From Oscillospiraceae bacterium (lineage in GTDB: Bacteria > Bacillota > Clostridia > Oscillospirales > Oscillospiraceae), in assembly GCA_009779845.1 (NCBI GenBank), contig WRBE01000004.1, positions 1-64,000 of the forward strand: a stretch of 64,000 bases of DNA, in the 5' to 3' direction. The notes beneath the pieces are model-generated. The model was given only the letters and a program-made list of their open reading frames with translations. It was not told where the DNA came from and ran no database searches. Each line of letters begins with the position of its first letter. Position 1 is the stretch's first letter. Both the position numbers and the translations under genes were made by a program. Below are positions 44,611 to 53,687 of this stretch, one piece after another.

Positions 44611-45315
44611 ATGAAAAAACACAACATTTTCACATTGATTGTCATGGTTATATTTCTCTGTCTCTTGCTTGTTATGATTGTGCAATTATTCCCATTGATT
44701 AGAGATATTGTCACTGACGCCAATGATGAGTCAAGCATCGTAGCACAGGTTGATTCCTTTGGCTGGCGTGGCGTTCCTGCGTTGATTGGCTTATCTGCGC
44801 TACAAGTTATTATCCCCATTATTCCAGCGCCTGCGGTTGGGATTTTGGCCGGTCTCAGTTATGGGATATATGGCGGGCCGCTCATCTTTCTTGCGGGTGT
44901 TACGCTAGGCAACCTGTTTGTAGTTGTCTCCATGCGCAGCCTGCACAATGTAATTCCACGAAAGAAGAAAGCGAACCCAAAGCCGAGCAAGCTTCTGTCA
45001 AAAGAAAAGCTCAAGCAAATCAAACGGCCAGAGGTTGTTGCGTTCCTTTTGGTCTTGATTCCGTGGGTGTCCAGCGTGGGGCCATATCTGTTTGCAGAGA
45101 CGAGAGTATCGCTCTGGAAGTACCTCGTTGCGGTTATATTAGGTAGTATTCCGTCCACCATCACCTATGTATTTCTGGGCGATCGCATTTCGGGTGGTAA
45201 CTACACAGCAGCCATTATCACCGCCGCAATCGTGGTTGTCGTCTTGGGGGTTGTGTTGTTGTTCCGCAAGAAAATCCTGGCCAAAATCATGGATGAAAGC
45301 GGGGAAAACAAATGA
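44611..45315 (+). CDS. TVP38/TMEM64 (DedA-like) membrane protein
   Basis: 234 residues from the ATG at 44611; no clear ribosome site, and an open frame runs back to 44575, so the start is uncertain. Five or six membrane segments; the SNARE-associated/VTT motif is seen in PAPAVGILAGLSYGIYGGPLIFLAGVTLGN and in LVLIPWVSSVGPY. VTT proteins act in lipid scrambling and membrane homeostasis. It is first in a three-gene operon with four-base overlaps to a PAP2 phosphatase and a metallophosphoesterase, suggesting membrane-lipid or undecaprenyl-phosphate handling. Confidence 0.85.
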   Translation: MKKHNIFTLIVMVIFLCLLLVMIVQLFPLIRDIVTDANDESSIVAQVDSFGWRGVPALIGLSALQVIIPIIPAPAVGILAGLSYGIYGGPLIFLAGVTLGNLFVVVSMRSLHNVIPRKKKANPKPSKLLSKEKLKQIKRPEVVAFLLVLIPWVSSVGPYLFAETRVSLWKYLVAVILGSIPSTITYVFLGDRISGGNYTAAIITAAIVVVVLGVVLLFRKKILAKIMDESGENK

Positions 45316-45959
45316 AATCGAACATAACATGGTTCATCTTGCTAAAATCGCTATTGCTTTTTATCATTGTAACGGTTCTGGTCGTAACAGAAAACACGCC
45401 GACCGCAAACTTCAACCACGCATTCTACCTTTTAATTGCAGAGCGGATTCATCCGACCCTAACAGCGATAGCCACATGGATCGGCAACCTTACCCACTGG
45501 TACGGCTATACCCCTGTCATACTCTTCTTACTGATTCTCCCCCGCACGAGGATGAAGGCGGGCTTGCCCATCGCCAGTGTTCTATCTGTCTCTGCAATTT
45601 TGGGTCCGCTGGTGCTGAAAAACATCTTTGCCATAGAACGCCCCGCCATAAACCAGCTAATCGCCCCGGGTGGTTTCGGCTACCCCAGCGGACATTCCAT
45701 GAACGCCGCCGTATTTTTTGGTGCGTGCGCGATTGTGGTGTTGCGCCATTCAAAAAATAAAGCGCTGAAAATCGGTTTTACCACCTTTGCCATTTTCTGC
45801 ATACTCCTAGTTGGCCTTAGCCGCATCTACTTAGGTGTTCACACCGTAACAGACGTAATTGGTGGCTATTTAGCCGGAAGCGTTGTTCTCTGTGCCGCAA
45901 TATTGATAGAAACGCACATACGCAGAAAAACTGTCCGCAAAACGGAGACGGCTTTATGA
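45312..45959 (+). CDS. PAP2-family phosphatase
   Basis: 215 residues with about six membrane segments; overlaps the TVP38 gene by four bases (ATGA). The phosphatase motifs are present: C1 KNIFAIERP (KxxxxxxRP), C2 YPSGHSM (PSGH) and C3 SRIYLGVHTVTD (SRxxxxxHxxxD). Members dephosphorylate phosphatidate, phosphatidylglycerol phosphate or undecaprenyl diphosphate on the outer membrane face; substrate not determinable. It overlaps the next gene by four bases. Confidence 0.93.
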   Translation: MKSNITWFILLKSLLLFIIVTVLVVTENTPTANFNHAFYLLIAERIHPTLTAIATWIGNLTHWYGYTPVILFLLILPRTRMKAGLPIASVLSVSAILGPLVLKNIFAIERPAINQLIAPGGFGYPSGHSMNAAVFFGACAIVVLRHSKNKALKIGFTTFAIFCILLVGLSRIYLGVHTVTDVIGGYLAGSVVLCAAILIETHIRRKTVRKTETAL

Positions 45960-46798
45960 TTCAGGAAAAGCAAAGGAGTAAATGGAGTATAGGCAAACTC
46001 GTTAAAATTAGCGTACTCTCTGTGGTCATACTCATTATCCTAGTCCATGTGATTCACGCGCTTACCTTTGACCGTATCATTGTGTATAATGAAATATCTG
46101 TTACCGCAACCAATGTTCCGATAGAAATGGACGGCTATCGGATTGCGTTTGTGACAGACATCCACGCCATGGATAGGTTTGATGGGCGCTTACAACGAGT
46201 GGTGGTGGAGTTAAATCAAAGGCAGATTGACTTGTTGCTTATCGGGGGCGATATTGCGCTCGACCGCAATGATTTAGACCCAGCGATGGAATTGTTATCA
46301 CAGATTGCCGCCACCGATGGCATGTTTGGCATTGAGGGGAATCATGACCATTATGAGGCCCTGTTTGCGTCAATGAAGGCACACGGCATTACGCCATTAT
46401 CCAATAGCGGTGTCTACATACAAGATGGCTTCTATTTGGCAGGTGTGGAAGATTTATGGAATCGGAATCCCAATGTTGCCGAAGCCATAGTGGGGGCCGG
46501 GCCGGACAGCTTTGTGCTTCTTTTGTCCCACAACCCAGACGTTTCCATGATGCAAGATACAACAGGCATTGATTTGATTTTGAGCGGGCATACCCATGGC
46601 GGTCAGCTTAATTTTTTCGGACGATGGTCGATTGGGCTTGATTCAGGGATCATCTCTCATTATGGAGATAGATTCAGAGGCGGGTGGGCGCAGTCCCACG
46701 ACGGTACGCCCGTTTATGTCTGCCGTGGGATTGGTCAGTATTATCCCCGGGTGTTTGCCAGACCGGAGGTAACGATACTTACGTTGCTGCATGGGTAG
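45956..46798 (+). CDS. YkuE-type membrane-anchored metallophosphoesterase
   Basis: 280 residues. A membrane segment (about 17-36) followed by IHALTFDRIIVYNEI, a linker shared with the two paralogues at 15162 and 52849. Metal ligands: TDIH, GGD, GNHD, LLSHNPD and GHTHGG. No DUF1294 domain. Third gene of the TVP38-PAP2 operon, with which it overlaps by four bases; a phosphorylated lipid substrate is inferred. It ends at a strong terminator. Confidence 0.92.
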   Translation: MIQEKQRSKWSIGKLVKISVLSVVILIILVHVIHALTFDRIIVYNEISVTATNVPIEMDGYRIAFVTDIHAMDRFDGRLQRVVVELNQRQIDLLLIGGDIALDRNDLDPAMELLSQIAATDGMFGIEGNHDHYEALFASMKAHGITPLSNSGVYIQDGFYLAGVEDLWNRNPNVAEAIVGAGPDSFVLLLSHNPDVSMMQDTTGIDLILSGHTHGGQLNFFGRWSIGLDSGIISHYGDRFRGGWAQSHDGTPVYVCRGIGQYYPRVFARPEVTILTLLHG

Positions 46799-46815
46799 TG
46801 GTATAAAGATATACA

Positions 46816-46854
46816 AAAAGCCTTAGTATGACAATGTTTCATACTAAGGCTTTT
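46816..46854. terminator. 16-bp bidirectional terminator
   Basis: AAAAGCCTTAGTATGA (46816-46831) pairs perfectly with 46839-46854, giving U runs in both directions. It serves the operon ending at 46798 and the surface-protein gene ending at 46905. Confidence 0.9.
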
Positions 46855-46904
46855 GGCTGTTTCACAGAGATATATGGGTGCAAACGGGGTCGCTTCCCTC
46901 GATG

Positions 46905-48884
46905 TTATCCGATCACAATCTTCACCCAAACAATTGCCCCATATTCATTACGGATCAAGCGGTGGTCATTTGTGGCCACCATCACGGCGGGGAAGTACCA
47001 TGCGCCTTGTTCCACATCCCGGAACGGGCGGGCGTAAGCCACACCCTCCACCGCTGCTGCTGCAAAGGTGTCCCGGCAGGCGATCCGGCTTAGTCTACGG
47101 TTCATCGCCGTGGCTGCTTCCGCACGGGTGATACAGGAGGCGGGGTTGAAGTTCCCGGCTTTATCGCCCATCATCCAGCCCTCGTTGTAAACTGTGGACA
47201 CATCGTCTTTTGCCCAGTCACTAATCTGGTCTGCGTCACCGAAGGGGGCATCTCCGGGCACTCTGTTTACAGTGGTTCTCGCCAACATGGCCGCAAACTC
47301 TTCCCGGGTGACGAGGTCGTTGGGCCGAAACTCGCCCCCATACCCCTGTATGAACCCTGCGTCATAGGCCCACGCTACGTGGTAATAAAACCAATCGGTA
47401 GTATTTACATCGGAAAAGGTGTCAAATACATCCATGCCCGGCGGCAAGTGCCGGATATCGGCGGCAAAGTTGAAAAGCCGGGTTCTGGTCAATGTTGCGG
47501 CCACCTCTGCCCGGGTGATGGATGCCTTCGGGTGAAATTTGCCTGCTCCATTACCGAACATATATGCCGCGTGATATTCGTGGGATGCGGGCACAACAGC
47601 AATACCAAAGGGTTGTGTAAACGCTACACCCGTACGGCTGATGAGCTGGGCACGTACATAGCTGTTGATTTTGTTTCGATGTGCATGGATATCCAACGTA
47701 GGGCCCTGGGCGATAACAACACCATCGGCAATCCATTCAATGCGGTCATAGTTGCGGCCGGTAATGGTGATGGTATCTGCACCAACCACAATGTTTGCAA
47801 TGCTAGGCGGAGCCGACTGCTCAATCAAAAACGCTGTTTTCGCCTCTGTATGGGGTGAAACAACTGGCATTGCGCCTCCCCCCGGCATGGTGGTATTGAC
47901 CCCTAATTTGCGGTCCACACGGGTCACGGCATAAAACGCCCCTGTTTCCATAGAGGTTCTAACCGCCTCTTCCGTGAGCTTCGGCATTAGCATAACGTTC
48001 CAAGAAAACCCGGTTCCGTTTACGCTGTGGGTGTCATCGTTGGAAAAGCCCCAGACCGGGCGACCCTCCGGCATCAGTTCCATGAGGATATTATCCCATA
48101 AAATCCGATCCGACCGAGACTCGCCATCCAATTTATTGATAATCTCCATTCCAACGGCAGAATTAAATTGCCGGAACAGCCGGACATACTTGGCAATCTC
48201 AGCTGGGTTGTTGGAGGCCTGTTCGCCGCCAACGCCGCCGTCTGCGCCGCCGCTTTTCCCATCTGGGCTACGGGTGTACCGGCCCGGATGTGGCAGTATG
48301 CTGAGTCCGCCCAGCGTCTCGGCTTTCTTTAAGACACCCTCTATTGTATCAGCGGGTGTGCTGTTAAACTGTGCCCAATAGGTGAGAACATGTTGCGGAT
48401 ACGCTTGTTCGTTTGAGTAGGGGATACGGATCATCCCGTGGGGCGTATTGCGGCGGGGTGCGCTAAAGTATCCAACAAATGAGCTGGCGGTAAAGGTTCC
48501 GGCGTAGATTGCATCTTTTTCCTTGGTCGTCAGCAACTCACTGGTGGGCCGAAGGGCAGAGTACATGGTGACCAAGGCTGACTCGTCCCACCTGTTTGTG
48601 AGTGTACCATGATCCGTAATTGCTAGGATATGGTACCCATGGTTGTAATGATCCAGCACAGTTTCACGTAACGTGTTGTTCCCATCCGACTGCTTCGTAT
48701 GTACATGGTTGGCGGCCCGGAACTGATAAAACGAGTTCCAGTCCACATTTGCATAAGGGTTTGAAATTTCAAATCGAATCGGCTCTGTTGATGTGCTATC
48801 TGCGGCAAATGCAGGCACACCGAGGGGGAGCACCAGCACGATGGCTAAGAGGAATGTCAAATATCGTTTCAAATTGCGTTTCAT
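46905..48884 (-). CDS. Secreted PHP-domain phosphoesterase-like protein with three SLH repeats
   Basis: 659 residues from the ATG at 48884 (GGAGG eight bases before); the frame opens 18 bases earlier but that part is the ribosome site itself. Signal peptide 1-28 (ends VPAFAA). A PHP domain follows: ANHVHTKQSDG, ILAITDHGT, LSILPHPGRY and WGFSNDDTHS give the metal-binding His/Asp set. The C-terminal 190 residues are three S-layer homology modules (NGAGKFHPKASITRAE, YGGEFRPNDLVTREE, KAGNFNPASCITRAE), which bind pyruvylated wall polymer. It is thus a wall-attached metallo-phosphoesterase or hydrolase of unknown substrate. Confidence 0.9.
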   Translation of the reverse strand: MKRNLKRYLTFLLAIVLVLPLGVPAFAADSTSTEPIRFEISNPYANVDWNSFYQFRAANHVHTKQSDGNNTLRETVLDHYNHGYHILAITDHGTLTNRWDESALVTMYSALRPTSELLTTKEKDAIYAGTFTASSFVGYFSAPRRNTPHGMIRIPYSNEQAYPQHVLTYWAQFNSTPADTIEGVLKKAETLGGLSILPHPGRYTRSPDGKSGGADGGVGGEQASNNPAEIAKYVRLFRQFNSAVGMEIINKLDGESRSDRILWDNILMELMPEGRPVWGFSNDDTHSVNGTGFSWNVMLMPKLTEEAVRTSMETGAFYAVTRVDRKLGVNTTMPGGGAMPVVSPHTEAKTAFLIEQSAPPSIANIVVGADTITITGRNYDRIEWIADGVVIAQGPTLDIHAHRNKINSYVRAQLISRTGVAFTQPFGIAVVPASHEYHAAYMFGNGAGKFHPKASITRAEVAATLTRTRLFNFAADIRHLPPGMDVFDTFSDVNTTDWFYYHVAWAYDAGFIQGYGGEFRPNDLVTREEFAAMLARTTVNRVPGDAPFGDADQISDWAKDDVSTVYNEGWMMGDKAGNFNPASCITRAEAATAMNRRLSRIACRDTFAAAAVEGVAYARPFRDVEQGAWYFPAVMVATNDHRLIRNEYGAIVWVKIVIG

Positions 48885-49287
48885 AGCTCTGCCCTCCTTC
48901 AAAAATGATACAGCCTTTGGAGCCTCTTTACTTGTCTAGCGTATTATATCAAACTTTTTTGTAATTGCTATGGATAGCTTGTTAATAATTTATGATTTTT
49001 CTGTGAATGAAAGCAGGGGTTTTGGGTTATTTTCCTTTGGCTGTTGCCATACCCAAAGTCTCAACATGCACGACACATATCGGGTGTAGCCGCCTACGAT
49101 GAACATGCAAAAAGCCCCCTTCCAGCACCAAGCTTTCCGTCACTTAGGAGAACTTGGCGCGGAGGAAGGCGGTAGTTTTCTGGATGTCCATTGTAAGAGC
49201 CGCTCTCGGTGGCTCGGTTCCATTCATTTTTAACCACGAACTGCAAATTAGCTAAACATGCAAAAATTCACCACCGGACTTTGTATA
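48885..49287. other. Intergenic region upstream of the PHP-SLH gene
   Basis: An extended -10 on the minus strand (TGATATAAT, box 48943-48948) with a poor -35 is the likely promoter of the PHP-SLH gene. At 49118-49169 two short stems (CCTTCC/GGAAGG, CCAAG/CTTGG) may form an imperfect hairpin. No coding frame of note was seen. Confidence 0.4.
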
Positions 49288-49962
49288 TCACACTCTCGGC
49301 TCAGGGTCTGCGTCCAGCGTAACCACATAATCATAAAACGGCATCAAAAACTGATACCCACTGACTAAACGGTCTGCCAGTTTGGCAGAAAACAACTCCT
49401 CGCCGTTTTTCTGGTTATGAATCAAGGCAAAGGATTTTTTATTATACCACGTAGCTGTTTTAGCGGTGGGGGCCTCTTTTTTACGCTTGTATTCTTCGCC
49501 TTCTAGGATAAATTCGCTTTGCTGTTCTAGCGGTGCAATCAGTCGTTCAAATTTTTTCGGGTCACGGTCAATCCGGGCCCGCAGTTTTGCCATGGTGATG
49601 GGCCTTGCTTGGTAATATCCCATGCCATAGCTCCATCCCTCCGGGGCCAGCTCAAACCAGAACACAGGGGTAGATGTCCATTCCTCGCTGGGTCGTTCCA
49701 TAGAAAACCATAGGTTGCATCTGTACGGCTCGCCATCTTTCACGCGCCGGGCATCTTTGTAGATACGCGACACTTTGTGGATGAACCCATGGTTGCCGTA
49801 CTCTGCTGTAATTTGTGAAAACACCTCTTGCCCCAACGCTTTCATTGGAGTTTGAAATACTTCTTTAAACGTCTCTTTGTTTGCTTCAAACCAAGCCTTT
49901 TGATTGTTTAGGCGGAGGTTCCACATAAAATCAATCGTTTGCGGAGAAAAACCACGAAACAT
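49288..49962 (-). CDS. DUF2461 (TIGR02453) family protein
   Basis: 224 residues; AAAGAGG eight bases before the ATG. FLRLNNQKAWFEANK-type N-terminus (LRLNNQKAWFEANKETF), YKDARRVKDGEPYRCNLWF and FWFELAPEGWSYGMGYYQ are typical of the family, which has no established function. It starts 26 bases after the small membrane-protein gene and may belong to the nadBC transcript. Confidence 0.85.
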   Translation of the reverse strand: MFRGFSPQTIDFMWNLRLNNQKAWFEANKETFKEVFQTPMKALGQEVFSQITAEYGNHGFIHKVSRIYKDARRVKDGEPYRCNLWFSMERPSEEWTSTPVFWFELAPEGWSYGMGYYQARPITMAKLRARIDRDPKKFERLIAPLEQQSEFILEGEEYKRKKEAPTAKTATWYNKKSFALIHNQKNGEELFSAKLADRLVSGYQFLMPFYDYVVTLDADPEPRV

Positions 49963-49988
49963 GCTATCGACCTCTTTCTGCTTACTTT

Positions 49989-50216
49989 TTATAGAACGAT
50001 TCTCACATAAACCAGCATCAACACCGCCGCTATGGCGAATACCCCACTGGCAATCATCAAAATAGCCCCCAGTGTCCGGCTAAAGAAAAAATGCTTGCCG
50101 TCTAAAAATTCAAACCGCCACAGCAAAAATCCCAGCACCGCCACAACCAGACAGAGGACGATGAAAAACAGGCCAATCATGGTCTGAATACTCATATGTT
50201 GCTCAAATGTTCCCAT
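49989..50216 (-). CDS. Small two-TM membrane protein
   Basis: 75 residues with hydrophobic segments at about 10-33 and 47-73. It begins four bases after the nadC stop. The ribosome site is weak (GAGG twelve bases before); an internal ATG at 50195 is possible. Unrecognised; its position in the nad transcript is the only clue. Confidence 0.6.
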   Translation of the reverse strand: MGTFEQHMSIQTMIGLFFIVLCLVVAVLGFLLWRFEFLDGKHFFFSRTLGAILMIASGVFAIAAVLMLVYVRIVL

Positions 50217-50219
50217 ATC

Positions 50220-51050
50220 TTAGTATAACCTCACACTAATGTCCAATGCCCGCACCGTATGGGTCAGCGCACCGATGGAGATAAAGTCCACCCCGGTCTC
50301 CGCCACGTCCCGCAGAACACGGGTGCCCATATTGCCAGAGGCCTCGGTTTTGGCCCGGCCTGCTATCAGTTTTACCGCCGCCGCCATCTGGGTGCAATCC
50401 ATGTTGTCGAGCATGATGATATCCGCCCCTGCGGTGAGGGCTTCTTCTACTTGGGCTAAATTCGTTGTCTCCACCTCAATTTGAATCGTGTGCGGTGCGT
50501 GTTGTCGCACGGCTTCTACCGCCTTGGCAATCCCTCCGGCGGCCACGATGTGGTTGTCCTTAATCATGGCTCCGTCAAACAGCCCAAACCGATGGTTCCG
50601 CCCGCCGCCTACTTGCACAGCGTACTTTTCCAACACCCGGAGACCGGGGGTGGTCTTGCGGGTGTCACAGATTTTCGCACTTGTCCCTGCCACCTCTGCC
50701 ACTGCCCTTGCCGTCTCGGTGGCGATGCCGGACAGGTGTTGCAGTAGGTTGAGGGCCAGCCGCTCCCCCTGTAAGACACCTCTAGCGGGGCCTTGTATCT
50801 CGGCGATGATGTCCCCTGCCGCTGCCTTGTCCCCGTCTGCCGCCAACAGCGTGACGACAATGGCGGGGTCTAAGAGGGCAAATACACGACACATCACATC
50901 CATCCCGCAGATAACCCCCGCCTCTTTGGCCACAAAGTGGCCTTGGGCAATGGCCGTAGCTGGTACACAGCTTTGGGTGGTAATGTCACCGGGGCCAATG
51001 TCCTCCGCCAAACTTCGGCGGAGCAGGTCGTCTAGTCCTATATAGCGCAT
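50220..51050 (-). CDS. nadC: Nicotinate-nucleotide pyrophosphorylase (carboxylating)
   Basis: 276 residues. It makes nicotinate mononucleotide from quinolinate and PRPP. EDIGPGDITTQSCVP opens the N-terminal domain; KICDTRKTTPGLRVLEKYAVQVGGGRNHRFGL is the active-site region, and DIIMLDN and SGNMGTRVLRDVAETGVDFISIGALTH the phosphoribosyl end. Its AGGAGG lies in the last codons of nadB, whose stop is four bases before the start. Confidence 0.96.
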   Translation of the reverse strand: MRYIGLDDLLRRSLAEDIGPGDITTQSCVPATAIAQGHFVAKEAGVICGMDVMCRVFALLDPAIVVTLLAADGDKAAAGDIIAEIQGPARGVLQGERLALNLLQHLSGIATETARAVAEVAGTSAKICDTRKTTPGLRVLEKYAVQVGGGRNHRFGLFDGAMIKDNHIVAAGGIAKAVEAVRQHAPHTIQIEVETTNLAQVEEALTAGADIIMLDNMDCTQMAAAVKLIAGRAKTEASGNMGTRVLRDVAETGVDFISIGALTHTVRALDISVRLY

Positions 51051-51053
51051 ATA

Positions 51054-52595
51054 CTAATCCCTCCTGTAGTGGGCGCCTACGCTATCTGTCCGTGCGATGG
51101 CCCCTTCCAAAATCGCTTGGGCGATGGTGGTGATATTTAACAGTTCAATATACACCCGCCGGTCATCAAACCCAGCTTCCAGTTCCCGGCGAATGGTGTG
51201 GATTTCAGAGAGAGCCGCTTCCAGCCCTGCGCCCGTGCGAACAACGCCGCCATATTGGTGCATGAGTTCCTGCACCCGCCGGCGATAGGCCGACTCGTCA
51301 ATGTGAATAGCGGGCCGTGCCGGGATAGGCGGCACATAGTCGTCCCGCTGGTCAGGCACACCGTTATCCAGCACCTCATTGATCTCGCTTGCTACCCGGC
51401 GGCCAAACACCACGCACTCTAACATGGAGTTTGCCGCTAACCGATTGGCCCCGTGAACGCCAGTAGATGCTGCCTCTCCACAGGCGTATAGACCGGGGAT
51501 GTTGGTCAGTCCGTGAATATCCGTTTTAATCCCGCCGATGATATAGTGCTGTACCGGTGACACCGGAATCATATCTTGGCTAATATCAATGCCCGCCTCC
51601 AAACATTGGTTGAAAATCGTAGGGAACCGCCGGAGCAGGTAGTCTCTGTCTAAGTGCCGGATATCTAAGTACACATGGCCCATTCCGCCTCGCTCCATCT
51701 CGCCCGCAATGGCCCGGGCGACAATGTCACGAGGGGCTAAGTCTTTGAGTTCATGGGCATGTTCCATAAAGGCTACGCCTGCGGCGTTTCTCAAAATCGC
51801 ACCCTCACCCCGCAGGGTTTCTGACACGAGAAAGGCTTGTCCAGTCTGGTCTTGTTTCCAAAGGCCCGTAGGATGAAACTGGACAAACTCCATTCCCGCT
51901 GTTTCCGCCCCTGCTCGAATGGCGGCGGCGATACCGTCCCCTGTGGCAACCTCCGGGTTTGTGGTGGTTTGGTAAACCTGCCCGATTCCGCCGGTGGCGA
52001 TAATCAGCATCCGTGTGCGGAGGATACGATACGCACCCTGTACGTGGATCAATGCGCCCCAGACACGCCCTGTTTCGTCTAACAGCACATCCACCAGAAA
52101 TGCCCGGCCCATGCGGGTAATGTTCTTTCGACAGGCCACCAGATCAGACAATGCCTTCACCGTCTCTCGCCCCGTGGCATCCCCACCGGCGTGGAGGACA
52201 CGGCGGCGGCGGTGGCCGCCCTCTCTGGCGATTTGCAGCGTCCCCGTCTCATCCTGGTCAAAAGGGACGCCGTAGGCACGAAGTGTCTCGATATCCCCCG
52301 GCCCCTCTTGGGCCAGAATCTGTACCGCCTGCTCGTCACAGTGCCCCGCCCCGGCAATCAACGTGTCCGCCGAGTGAAGGCCGGGGGCATCATCTTTGGC
52401 GATGGCCGCAGCGATGCCGCCTTGGGCCAGCCAAGAACTGGACAGGTCCAGCCGTTCTTTGGTCATAATACAGCATGACCGTTCCGGCGCTATATGCATG
52501 GCGGCATAAAGACCCGCTAGGCCCGTGCCCACAATGGCCACATCAAAATCTAGGATTTCTGCTATCTCAATGGAATTGCTTACTGCATATCGCAT
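51054..52595 (-). CDS. nadB: L-aspartate oxidase
   Basis: 513 residues from the ATG at 52595 (GGAG eight bases before); the open frame above it crosses the promoter. It oxidises aspartate to iminoaspartate, the NAD precursor used with NadA. FAD binding: AIVGTGLAGLYAAMHI; substrate region HRRRRVLHAGGDATGRE; C-terminal fumarate-reductase-like domain GVHGANRLAANSMLE. nadA is not adjacent (nothing similar here), so it must be elsewhere. Confidence 0.96.
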   Translation of the reverse strand: MRYAVSNSIEIAEILDFDVAIVGTGLAGLYAAMHIAPERSCCIMTKERLDLSSSWLAQGGIAAAIAKDDAPGLHSADTLIAGAGHCDEQAVQILAQEGPGDIETLRAYGVPFDQDETGTLQIAREGGHRRRRVLHAGGDATGRETVKALSDLVACRKNITRMGRAFLVDVLLDETGRVWGALIHVQGAYRILRTRMLIIATGGIGQVYQTTTNPEVATGDGIAAAIRAGAETAGMEFVQFHPTGLWKQDQTGQAFLVSETLRGEGAILRNAAGVAFMEHAHELKDLAPRDIVARAIAGEMERGGMGHVYLDIRHLDRDYLLRRFPTIFNQCLEAGIDISQDMIPVSPVQHYIIGGIKTDIHGLTNIPGLYACGEAASTGVHGANRLAANSMLECVVFGRRVASEINEVLDNGVPDQRDDYVPPIPARPAIHIDESAYRRRVQELMHQYGGVVRTGAGLEAALSEIHTIRRELEAGFDDRRVYIELLNITTIAQAILEGAIARTDSVGAHYRRD

Positions 52596-52626
52596 GGGTG
52601 ACGCTCCGAGGGAGAAAGATTGTTTT

Positions 52627-52655
52627 ATTGTACCAGAGGTTAAGGGATGTTGCAA
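52627..52655 (-). promoter_or_regulatory. Promoter of the nadBC operon
   Basis: Minus strand TTGCAA (52650-52655), 17-base spacer, TACAAT (52627-52632), with TG before the -10 box. No clear NiaR operator was recognised. Confidence 0.8.
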
Positions 52656-52786
52656 GGTGTGGCTTTGCTATAAGAACGCAATGACAGAGACCGCTACGGC
52701 TACTGTGATGCTATTTTGCTTGATGTCGCTTCCCTTCGGATGGGCTGTCTGTTTGAAAACCCTGAATTTCCAATGGTTAGGCGCAG

Positions 52787-52815
52787 TTGAAGTTTGGATA
52801 AATTTATGATAAAAT
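52787..52815 (+). promoter_or_regulatory. Promoter of the third metallophosphoesterase
   Basis: TTGAAG (52787-52792), 17-base spacer, TAAAAT (52810-52815) with upstream TG. The start codon is at 52849. Confidence 0.75.
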
Positions 52816-52848
52816 GGTCTCAGCTTACAGACTGGGATCAATCTTAAC

Positions 52849-53670
52849 ATGAAAAAACCAAAACACAAATCACCCCTCAGAACCCTCGCCAAAGCGGGCC
52901 TTGCCGTCGGGACTTCTGTCGCCCTTGTTCACGCAGTCCATGCCGCAACGTTAGATCGGCGGGTTGTATATACAGAAGTACCCTTTTACAGTAACCGGGT
53001 GCCGAAAGAGTTAGACGGATATACTATCGCCCTCGTCACCGACACTCACGATATCTCAAAAAAACGGTTGCAAGGTGTGGTGGATACCTTAAATACTAGA
53101 CAAGTGGATTTACTGCTCCTAGGCGGTGACTATGCAGAAAGCGAACAAAAGCTCCAAAACACCATGGCCCTGCTGTCGCAAGTAGCAACCACCGATGGTA
53201 CCTTTGGCGTGGCGGGGAACCACGACGCAGAGGAAGCCCTATTTCCCATCATGGAGACACACAATATTACCCCCCTCGCCAACAGCGGTGTTTCTCTTCG
53301 AGACCGCTTCTATTTGGCCGGGGTGGAAGACCAAAGGCGACGAACATCTGACATCCAGCAAGCAACCGCTGGGGCCACGGCGGATAGCTTTGTGTTATTA
53401 TTGTCCCACCAGCCGGATGTTTCCATGCGCCAAAATACCGTACACATTGACCTGATGCTATGCGGACATACCCACGGCGGACACGTTACGTTGTTTGGCC
53501 TGTGGACACCAGCACTGCCCTTTGCCACCCGGTACGGGCGCAGGTTTGCCGCCGGGTGGGCAACCTCCCGAGATGGGGTTCCGGTTTTTGTGAGCCGCGG
53601 GGTGGGAGAGTCCTTGCCGCGGGTGTTTGCGAGACCGCAGGTGGTGTTGATACGGCTGTGTTGTCAGTAG
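52849..53670 (+). CDS. YkuE-type metallophosphoesterase, third paralogue
   Basis: 273 residues. A membrane segment or signal anchor at about 13-32, then VHAATLDRRVVYTEV matching the linker in the paralogues. Metal ligands TDTHD, GGD, GNHD, LLSHQPD and GHTHGG are complete. Only a poor ribosome site precedes the ATG. It is a single-gene unit ending 17 bases before the convergent queH stop, without a visible terminator between them. Confidence 0.9.
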   Translation: MKKPKHKSPLRTLAKAGLAVGTSVALVHAVHAATLDRRVVYTEVPFYSNRVPKELDGYTIALVTDTHDISKKRLQGVVDTLNTRQVDLLLLGGDYAESEQKLQNTMALLSQVATTDGTFGVAGNHDAEEALFPIMETHNITPLANSGVSLRDRFYLAGVEDQRRRTSDIQQATAGATADSFVLLLSHQPDVSMRQNTVHIDLMLCGHTHGGHVTLFGLWTPALPFATRYGRRFAAGWATSRDGVPVFVSRGVGESLPRVFARPQVVLIRLCCQ

Positions 53671-53687
53671 ACTGTTGTCTGCAAACC

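Noticed and set aside
49118..49169. Structured element upstream of the DUF2461 stop
   Set aside because: Only two short interrupted stems; not enough to support a structured RNA.
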